Shown piece after piece: positions 6,344 through 9,008 of a stretch of DNA of 9,008 nucleotides. Source of the DNA: Thermoplasmata archaeon (lineage in GTDB: Archaea; Thermoplasmatota; Thermoplasmata; UBA184); the NCBI GenBank assembly GCA_021827545.1, contig JAKAVH010000169.1, positions 1 through 9,008 on the forward strand, in the 5' to 3' direction. Position 1 is the first letter of the stretch. Every line of letters begins with the position of its first letter. Below the pieces are notes generated by a model, which saw only the letters and a list, made by a program, of their open reading frames with translations, searched no databases and was not told where the DNA came from. Made by a program: the position numbers and the translations under genes.

Positions 6344-8481
6344 TCGCCCCTCGGCGCCGCGGGGTCGTGCGGTGGGCCATCGTGTCGGGTGCGTTCGCGT
6401 TGATCGTCGTCATCGCCGCACTGGCGCAACTGGCGCAAACCGGGCCGTGGCTGGGGGCGGCCGGGTTGCCGGCGCCGCTGGCCCGGCCGTCATCCAACGA
6501 GTCCCCGCCGGCTCCATCGCCGCCGGCCGTCGCGGGAGCTGCGGGCACATCCGAGCCAGGGCTCCAACTCGGCATCTCGGCGACTCCCACCGTTATCTGC
6601 GCTGGGGATACGGCTGCCTGTCCCGCGGGGGCGGCGACTGCCCGGGTCACCCTATCGGCTTACGCGGGCCTCGCGGCGGGCCTTGCGTACCCTTCCGTGC
6701 AGGTGGCCTTCGTGCTTGAGACAACCCCGTATGATGGCACCGGACAAGAAGCCGGAGAACCAGGCACGGACCCTTGTTGGGCCGCCAATCCGAACGGACC
6801 AGCCTGTTTGGAATCAAACGGAGTGCCGTTCTTCATCGCCAATGCGCAGACGATCGCGAACAGCATCGCCGCCGCGAATCCGCACACGAACGTCTCGTTC
6901 GCTCTGGTCGACTATTTCGCCACGTACGCCGACATCTGGAACGATCCGGATGGGGCTGAATACCATGTTGACATTCAGCATTTTGTTCCGGCATCGGAGT
7001 TCGGTGCGGAGGTCCGCGCGACGTTCCAAGCGCAGGTCCTCGGTGGCCAGTGGTACTACGAAGACAACGACATGGCCGACAACATGCTCACCTCGTCCTC
7101 GATCACCGCGTTGTACGGGACCATCATCGGCAGCGGGCTGTCGTGGTCCCGCGGTACGCACCATGTCATCGTCCTGATGGGCAGCACGGCGCCCCTCGCG
7201 CCGGCGTACGTCGAGAATTATTGTGCTTCAATGTCCCAGGCCTACATCTACTTCGGTTACAGCTCCCTGCCGACCGGGTCGGCCTGCTACTCGGCCACAT
7301 GCGAACCGTCATACTCCTTCGCGAACGGCGTGCAGCCCGCATGCGAGGGATGGGTCCACAGTCAGGATGGCATCCCCAACGATTCCATCGCCGCGCTCGC
7401 CCGAACGGCCCCGGCCTGCACGGATTCGGTCGGTGGGGAATGCACCATCGACGTGATCGATTATTGGGATTGCGTCACCGATCCGGCGTGCCCCTCGTGG
7501 CGGCCGGGGTATCCGGGCGGGGGGCCGAACGGCCCGATCGTGGTGGAAGACGTCGATCATATCCTGCTCGCGGGGTGCGCCTTGGCGGCGGCGACGGGCG
7601 GGACGTGGGACGGTCCCTCGTGGTTCACCTGTCCGAACGGGCAGACCGGCACCTTGGAGTACGTGCCGCACGGGCCGGTCAACGATCCCAACACCCAGAA
7701 TCCGACCCTGCTGGCGGCCCTCCGCGGCATCGGCTTCGGGCCGATACGGCTCACCCAGGTCGCGCGCGGGACGGGCCATCCGGTCTTCACGTTCGTGCCG
7801 TTCGGCAACATCGCGCTCGCCCCCAACCTGGAGGCGACAGCGCAATGCCTCTCCCAAGGGGTCCCGTTCCCGACCTGCCAAAAGACTCCCCAGCTTTTCC
7901 ACGACGGTGGAATCAGCTACCTTGGCTGGAATTGGTCGACGAACGCTTCGCAGAATGTCATGTATATCGGGGATAGTTGGCAGGCTTCGTTCAACGTGGT
8001 CGCCACCGGACCGCCGTATTCCCTCGTCCCGGTGGATGCGTGCGTCACGACCGAGTGCCGTGCGGCCGGCAGCGGACCGGTGGCAGGGCAGTTGTACAGT
8101 TGGTCGACCTACCTGCCGACGTCGAACGGGACGACCGTGACGCAATCGTTTCCGGTCGCCGAAGTCACCGTGGTTCCGATCTCGGGCCTGTTTTCGCCCC
8201 CGCCGCCGCCCCCGCCTCCCCCGCCCCCTCCCCCGCCTCCGCCGCCACCTTCTCTGCCCATTACGCTCCCTCAGCAGGTCGTGGTCACGCAATCCGTCGT
8301 CGTGTCGAACGTCTCTTTGCAGGGAGTCGCCGCGGGGTTCCTCGCCGCCGGCTTTACTCGGATCGGCCTTAAGCATCGGCCGATCGGGGTTCGTGTAGGT
8401 GCGATGTCAGGAGCGAACCCTGTGCCGCCGGCCACCCCCTCGCCGGCCGTCCCCGACTCCGTGCTTGGCGGGTGGGAGTGA
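6340..8481 (+). CDS. Secreted or membrane-anchored vWA-like protein with polyproline stalk (gene C)
   Basis: The product has 713 residues. ATG 6340 overlaps the TGA of gene B (ATGA) and has a strong ribosome-binding site. The frame stays open far upstream inside gene B, but that part is an Arg-rich shadow. Residues 4-11 are basic and 12-33 hydrophobic: a signal peptide or uncleaved N-terminal anchor. A Pro/Ala/Ser linker follows (about 40-75). Residues 118-430 read as a vWA-type fold: strand VQVAFVLETTP (120-130), strand NVSFALVDYF (184-193), a GGxxxYEDND-like helix start near 235, strand GTHHVIVLMGSTAP (272-285), and the last helix ending in ATGGTW (418-423). Between the last two lies a Cys-rich insertion of about 115 residues. 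A second beta-rich domain covers about 470-615 (IGDSWQASFNV motif), then 18 prolines (620-637) and a weakly hydrophobic tail with KHR. There are 18 cysteines and seven N-x-S/T sequons. The fold assignment is by eye; the function is unknown, and adhesion or protein binding is the usual role of vWA proteins. Confidence 0.85.
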   Translation: MIAPRRRGVVRWAIVSGAFALIVVIAALAQLAQTGPWLGAAGLPAPLARPSSNESPPAPSPPAVAGAAGTSEPGLQLGISATPTVICAGDTAACPAGAATARVTLSAYAGLAAGLAYPSVQVAFVLETTPYDGTGQEAGEPGTDPCWAANPNGPACLESNGVPFFIANAQTIANSIAAANPHTNVSFALVDYFATYADIWNDPDGAEYHVDIQHFVPASEFGAEVRATFQAQVLGGQWYYEDNDMADNMLTSSSITALYGTIIGSGLSWSRGTHHVIVLMGSTAPLAPAYVENYCASMSQAYIYFGYSSLPTGSACYSATCEPSYSFANGVQPACEGWVHSQDGIPNDSIAALARTAPACTDSVGGECTIDVIDYWDCVTDPACPSWRPGYPGGGPNGPIVVEDVDHILLAGCALAAATGGTWDGPSWFTCPNGQTGTLEYVPHGPVNDPNTQNPTLLAALRGIGFGPIRLTQVARGTGHPVFTFVPFGNIALAPNLEATAQCLSQGVPFPTCQKTPQLFHDGGISYLGWNWSTNASQNVMYIGDSWQASFNVVATGPPYSLVPVDACVTTECRAAGSGPVAGQLYSWSTYLPTSNGTTVTQSFPVAEVTVVPISGLFSPPPPPPPPPPPPPPPPPPSLPITLPQQVVVTQSVVVSNVSLQGVAAGFLAAGFTRIGLKHRPIGVRVGAMSGANPVPPATPSPAVPDSVLGGWE
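6691..7629 (+). other. Degenerate vWA-like domain with Cys-rich insertion
   Basis: This covers residues 118-430 of gene C. The usual metal-site signature D-x-S/T-x-S after the first strand is E127-T-T-P-Y here, and the T-D-A-P-P motif after the strand at 272-280 is G-S-T-A-P. Two of the three residues of the first motif and the aspartate of the second are therefore replaced. The insertion at about 286-400 carries C295, C316, C321, C335, C360, C368, C378 and C384, eight cysteines that could form four disulfides. C413 and C431 flank the closing helix and TGG turn. A canonical vWA domain is about 180-200 residues, so the insertion explains most of the extra length. Confidence 0.55.
8197..8250 (+). 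repeat. 18-residue polyproline tract in gene C
   Basis: Eighteen consecutive proline codons (CCG x8, CCC x5, CCT x4, CCA x1) encode residues 620-637 of gene C. The irregular codon mix shows it is not a simple short-unit DNA repeat. Such a run forms a stiff polyproline-II helix and would suit a stalk spanning an envelope layer. Translation would be expected to depend on aIF5A, the archaeal counterpart of the factor that rescues ribosomes stalled on prolines. Confidence 0.9.
8474..8481 (+). promoter_or_regulatory. Ribosome-binding site of gene D overlapping the stop of gene C
   Basis: GGGAGTGA resembles GGAGGTGA and ends with the TGA stop of gene C, 9 nt before ATG 8491. It decides the start of gene D and suggests coupled translation. 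Confidence 0.6.
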
Positions 8482-8490
8482 GAGCCGAAG

Positions 8491-9008
8491 ATGGAAAGGG
8501 CTTGGGAGAGAACCGAGAGTGGAACCCGGGGCGGGTCCTGCGCCGTGGAGAGCCTCGCCTCGGCGGGGATCGTGCTCGTCGTGGCGCTCCTTCTCCTGCT
8601 TCCCGGCGCCGCCCCGATCCCGGTCAACGCTGCCCGGGTCACCGCATCGGGCTCAGAGCCTCCTTCCTCGGCCGCGTTCAACCCTCCCTGTGCCCCGGTC
8701 ACGACGGGCGTCTGCGTGTCGGTCGCGAACTCGAACACGCCGGCGATCGTCACGACGTCCGGGTACGCGGCGTCCGTGGAGCCGAACAGCACGACGAGCA
8801 TCCCGCTCTACGTGAAGTCGTCACAGCCCTTGAATTGGACGAACGCTCCCCTGAATGGGCCGGACGCGCCCGTTGCGCTCAACGTGACGGGTGTTTTGTG
8901 GAACGGCGACCCCTACTACTCTAAGGAAGACGGGACCGTCTGGCACGCGTCGACGGCTACGTGGTGGAGCGGCCCGATCTATGAACCCGAGAATCGGACG
9001 TTCAGATC
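8491..9008 (+). CDS. Exported protein of unknown family, 3' end beyond the window (gene D)
   Basis: The frame from ATG 8491 is open to the right edge and gives 172 residues of an incomplete protein. After a charged start (MERAWERTES), residues 21-40 are strongly hydrophobic (SAGIVLVVALLLLLPGA), with a likely signal-peptidase site near VNA at 45-47. The mature part is Ser/Thr/Asn/Pro-rich, with a close cysteine pair C67/C75, N-x-S/T sequons at 99, 115, 131 and 168, and aromatic patches (VLWNGDPYY, ATWWSGPIY) suggesting a folded beta-rich extracellular domain. It begins 9 nt after gene C, so it probably belongs to the same transcript. A GTG at 8545 could be an alternative start with a shorter n-region, but the ribosome-binding site favours 8491. 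I do not recognise the family; a peptidase, binding protein or surface subunit are all possible. Confidence 0.8.
   Translation, partial: MERAWERTESGTRGGSCAVESLASAGIVLVVALLLLLPGAAPIPVNAARVTASGSEPPSSAAFNPPCAPVTTGVCVSVANSNTPAIVTTSGYAASVEPNSTTSIPLYVKSSQPLNWTNAPLNGPDAPVALNVTGVLWNGDPYYSKEDGTVWHASTATWWSGPIYEPENRTFR

Noticed and set aside
7050..7976. A 308-codon + strand frame overlapping gene C.
   Set aside because: Arg/His/Gly-rich shadow with no start signals; gene C has a coherent fold pattern over the same interval.
8197..8250. CRISPR or microsatellite explanation for the C-rich run.
   Set aside because: There are no repeated units with spacers and the codons are irregular; it is a proline-coding tract in a well-supported gene.
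7309..8376. Long minus-strand open frame (355 codons) opposite gene C.
   Set aside because: It is extremely Arg-rich, and the proline tract reads as an Arg/Gly run in antisense; an artefact of the coding frame on the + strand.
8482..8490. Transcription terminator between genes C and D.
   Set aside because: The gap is only 9 nt, contains no T-run or stem, and gene D's ribosome-binding site overlaps the stop of C.

Overview
The window reads as one stretch of cell-envelope genes, all on the + strand and packed almost without gaps. It holds the tail of an upstream gene, a small membrane protein, a giant repeat-built surface protein, a von Willebrand factor A (vWA)-like secreted protein with an 18-proline tract, and the first third or so of another secreted protein that runs off the right edge. 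The sequence is GC-rich. Dense N-x-S/T sequons, signal sequences, ATGA stop/start coupling, GGAGG/GGTGA-type ribosome-binding sites, and a surface protein built from carboxypeptidase-regulatory-like beta-sandwiches ending in one membrane helix plus Arg/Lys all suggest an archaeon. A high-GC Thermoplasmatota-like (Thermoplasmata) lineage is my best guess. This is inference from protein style; no rRNA or taxonomic marker gene is present.

Layout: 1-108, likely C-terminal tail of an upstream gene; 109-183, short intergenic region with GC-rich inverted repeats and no visible TATA box; 184-606, gene A, a 140-aa polytopic membrane protein; 614-6343, gene B, a 1909-aa exported protein with about 18 beta-sandwich repeats, many carrying a paired-cysteine hairpin, and a C-terminal membrane anchor; 6340-8481, gene C, 713 aa, a signal anchor, a degenerate vWA-like domain with a large Cys-rich insertion, a second beta-rich domain and a polyproline stalk; 8491-9008 (open), gene D, an exported protein of unknown family. 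Gaps between A, B, C and D are 7 nt, a 4-nt overlap and 9 nt, so these four are probably one transcript. No gene-free stretch exceeds 300 bases. I see no tRNA, rRNA, CRISPR array, insertion sequence, attachment site or T-rich terminator.

Working together (inference): B would be a long, disulfide-stapled, heavily glycosylated rod anchored in the membrane; C would be a second surface subunit whose vWA-like module has lost metal-binding residues and stands on a rigid proline stalk; A would be a membrane partner; D another extracellular subunit. The set looks like a dedicated cell-surface apparatus (adhesin, sheath or cell-contact structure). No catalytic domain is recognisable, so the function is open. 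Cysteine counts are even in both complete large surface proteins (28 in B, 18 in C), consistent with folding outside the cell through disulfides.
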